A DNA stretch of 64,000 bases from Streptomonospora nanhaiensis. Its GTDB lineage: Bacteria; Actinomycetota; Actinomycetes; Streptosporangiales; Streptosporangiaceae. This document shows positions 62,342 through 64,000 of this stretch, in pieces. Location of the stretch: the NCBI RefSeq assembly GCF_026642255.1, contig NZ_CP113264.1, positions 3,906,001 to 3,970,000 of the forward strand, written 5' to 3'. The notes beneath the pieces were generated by a model. The model saw only the letters and a list, made by a program, of their open reading frames with translations. It was not told where the DNA came from and searched no databases. Both the position numbers and the translations under genes were made by a program. Numbering within the stretch: position 1 is the stretch's first letter; the number at the start of each line of letters is the position of its first letter.

Positions 62342-62569
62342 TCAGCTGCGTCCGGGCGGGCAGGCGCTGAGCTCACCGTGGGCGTTGGTGCCCCACGAGG
62401 TGGAGTAGCCGTTGGTGCCCAGGGGGCGGGGGTTGCGGACCGAGATCTTGTAGCGCTCGGCGAAGCGCATCCGCCCGGTGGCTGCGAGAGAGGGCCGCGC
62501 GCAGAAGGGCGGCCGAGAGGAACGACGGCTCGGCGAGGACGACGTGAACGGGGAAGGCGACGACTGCAC
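62342..62569 (-). CDS. small protein, 75 residues
   Basis: The GTG start is preceded by GGGAGGGGAG six bases upstream, and third codon positions of the last 43 codons are almost all G or C, as in real genes here. The first 33 residues are Ser/Pro/Arg-rich; the last part (MRFAERYKISVRNPRPLGTN, GYSTSWGTNAHGELSACPPG) has ordered composition and one Cys near the end. I do not recognise it. An ATG at 62470 would give a 42-residue version. Confidence 0.45.
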   Translation of the reverse strand: MQSSPSPFTSSSPSRRSSRPPFCARPSLAATGRMRFAERYKISVRNPRPLGTNGYSTSWGTNAHGELSACPPGRS

Positions 62570-63004
62570 GGCCAACTCCCCTCCCGTCTTACGCAAAACC
62601 GACAACGGCACAGACCCTACCAGCTGCTGTTCCGTGAAAAGGGGCGGGGTGCCCCACGACACACCCGCGCCTCCGGAAGGACGCCCTGTCCGGCGAATCC
62701 GGTCCGTAGGGGTACCGGGGTCGGGCCTGCGGCGGCTCCACCGGGAGCCGAGGCGGAGTCGGTGAACTGTGGGAAGGCCGGGGAGGCGCTGCAGGATGCG
62801 GCTGGACGGATCGATGGCAGACGGGCACGCGAAGCTCCTGGCGGACCGGTCATGTGGTCGTGAATCCGTCTACCAGGAGCTTTCTTCATGTCCGCCGCCG
62901 GGGGCGCCGGCCCGACCACCCGTCGGCGTGGAGGGGGTCCAGCGGTCGGCCCGCCGTCGCCTCGGCCGTTCCGCACCCTGCGGGAGACGAACGCTGATCG
63001 TCGA
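62570..63004. other. 435-bp intergenic region
   Basis: Open frames here have Pro/Arg/Ala-biased composition and no ribosome site, so none is called. The left 80 bp, AT-richer, probably hold the promoter of the 75-residue ORF; otherwise I see nothing. Confidence 0.4.
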
Positions 63005-63496
63005 TCAGCCCTTCGCCTCGCGGACGTCCTTTCCCTGCTCGGCGAAGGCTTTGAAGTCCTGCATGTGCTGGTGCGACTGCTTGCGGAAGGCGCCGGGCAT
63101 CAGGAGCCCCACCAGCCGCATCATCACACCGCTGAACCGGTACTCGTTCTCGCTCGCCCAGAGGGTCGTCTCCGGACCGGCTTCGGTCAGCCGGTCGCGC
63201 GCCGCGCTCCACATGCCCTCGCCGACGATCTCGCGGTCGAAGTGAACGACCTGCTCTTTCGGGATCCCGCGCAGGTTGGCCGGTTCCCGGCGCGTGACGG
63301 TCTCGGTGCACTCCATCTTCTGCTTTCCCGCCTGCATCACGACCCGCGAGGTGGTACCGACCTGCCCGTGCACCCCGCTCAGCGGCTCGTGCAGTACCAG
63401 GCCCCGCAGCCACTTCGACATGTGTGCCGGGTCCGCGAGCAGCTGTGCCACCCTCTCCCGCGGTAGGGCGACCTCGATCGAGACGGTGTACTTCAT
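63005..63496 (-). CDS. SRPBCC/START-like protein
   Basis: A 163-residue protein of the SRPBCC superfamily: MKYTVSIEVALPRERVAQLL and ADPAHMSKWLRGLVLHEPL at the start, then beta-strands (TLWASENEYRFSGVMMRLVG) and a C-terminal helix (RKQSHQHMQDFKAFAEQGKD). The fold binds a hydrophobic ligand in a helix-grip cavity. It is probably cytoplasmic with no known substrate. Confidence 0.85.
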   Translation of the reverse strand: MKYTVSIEVALPRERVAQLLADPAHMSKWLRGLVLHEPLSGVHGQVGTTSRVVMQAGKQKMECTETVTRREPANLRGIPKEQVVHFDREIVGEGMWSAARDRLTEAGPETTLWASENEYRFSGVMMRLVGLLMPGAFRKQSHQHMQDFKAFAEQGKDVREAKG

Positions 63497-63695
63497 GACC
63501 GAGCGCTCCGGTTCCCGAGTGGTGTGGCATGCACGTGCAGCCTCACCTCATGGTATTCAGCCACGCCATGTGCCCGACGTGTGAACGGCTCCCCCGGTCC
63601 GCGTGGTCATGGCGTCTGCCGCCCTGTCAGAGAAGGACGAGGGCGCGCCGGGGCCGACGCGGGGCAGGGGAATCCAGCCGCTTCCAGGACACGCC

Positions 63696-64000
63696 CTAGC
63701 CCTGCGCCTGGGCGATCTTCTCCCTGAGCCAGTCGGAGAGCGCGTCGTCGTCCCGGGGGAACTTGCTCAGCTCGAAGACATAGCTGTCCGGCGACGGAGG
63801 AATCGGGTGGACCCCAAGCTCCCTGTCGTAATGGAATTCCGCCTTGAACTTCTCCGGACGGGTCACCAGAATCGACATGGCCAGCCATGTCCCCTTGCCC
63901 TCCTCGTACATCTCGCCCTTGAGGAACTTGGCCTTCTGGCTGACGGAATACGGGTGACGCTTCCTCTTTGTTTCTCCACTCTCGAAGGTCACGAGATTCT
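63696..64000 (-). CDS. YezG-like immunity protein, partial
   Basis: The C-terminal part of an immunity-type protein: GTWLAMSILVTRPEKFKAEF, HYDRELGVHPIPPSPDSYVF and LSKFPRDDDALSDWLREKI match the YezG/DUF600 pattern, in which a charged FPRDD motif precedes the final helix. The frame is open to the right edge, so the start lies outside the window and a toxin gene could follow there. Third codon positions are AT-richer than usual here. Confidence 0.6.
   Translation of the reverse strand, partial: NLVTFESGETKRKRHPYSVSQKAKFLKGEMYEEGKGTWLAMSILVTRPEKFKAEFHYDRELGVHPIPPSPDSYVFELSKFPRDDDALSDWLREKIAQAQG

Noticed and set aside
59272..62370. Very long plus-strand open frame over mnhA
   Set aside because: It is antisense to a clearly recognised gene and has the Gly/Arg/Gln-rich composition of a GC-driven shadow frame.

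Overview
The window is very GC-rich with near-saturated third codon positions, frequent GTG and TTG starts, T-tail-less hairpins at gene ends and many TetR/XRE regulators. That is an actinomycete signature; gene content (DUF2236/MpaB-like oxygenase, DUF6507/DUF6177 type VII-linked proteins, Mrp antiporter) would fit Nocardiopsaceae or Streptomycetaceae, but nothing here fixes the genus. I see no rRNA, tRNA or CRISPR array.

Layout. 1-6.4 kb: small stress or catabolic genes (MpaB-like oxygenase, XRE regulator, SnoaL-like proteins, YCII protein, GNAT, TetR). 6.4-12.7 kb: a redox regulon of a quinone oxidoreductase and a hydrolase on the plus strand, and an old-yellow-enzyme reductase with an SDR on the minus strand. 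It is controlled by a divergent TetR whose paired operators occur at both promoters; a second TetR follows. 12.8-16.1 kb: an ABC-2 exporter and a CtaG/DUF2243 membrane pair. 16.2-19.9 kb: an SDR with tandem operators, an ArsR-VOC pair and a hydrolase.

20.2-25.5 kb: a putative type VII-secreted polymorphic toxin operon (two small partner genes, an 882-residue toxin, immunity gene, second immunity-like gene). Its toxin tip and immunity genes are strikingly AT-richer than everything around them. 25.9-33.8 kb: an NmrA-type reductase with divergent TetR, a SWIM zinc-finger/DUF6493 pair, a membrane protein with a truncated paralogue, and a DHFR-like reductase. 34.6-35.9 kb: a 22-codon leader ORF with a perfect Shine-Dalgarno, hairpins that can hide the next ribosome site, an RsgA-derived protein lacking its GTPase domain, and a methyltransferase broken by two poly-G frameshifts.

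36-52.3 kb: DUF6177 protein, lipoproteins, Map, a CNNM/CorC transporter, SDR-TetR pair, a secreted protein, a PadR-controlled ABC exporter operon, an S9 peptidase, and a MerR-controlled MFS pump. 52.3-55.6 kb is a scrapyard: an Imm1 immunity gene and a dead transposase enclosed by 18-bp inverted repeats, a broken P-loop ATPase fragment, an IS630-like relic and a decapitated TPR regulator followed by an intact NUDIX gene. 55.6-62.1 kb: a complete Mrp Na+/H+ antiporter operon with MnhA and MnhB fused, followed by a GIDE-like membrane protein. The right end holds a small ORF, an SRPBCC protein and a YezG-like immunity gene that runs off the window.

Most catabolic genes sit in short operons beside a one-component repressor, and the operators are often visible as palindromes. 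The main accessory theme is inter-bacterial conflict: one toxin module and at least four immunity-like genes. All family assignments are by eye; no search was run.
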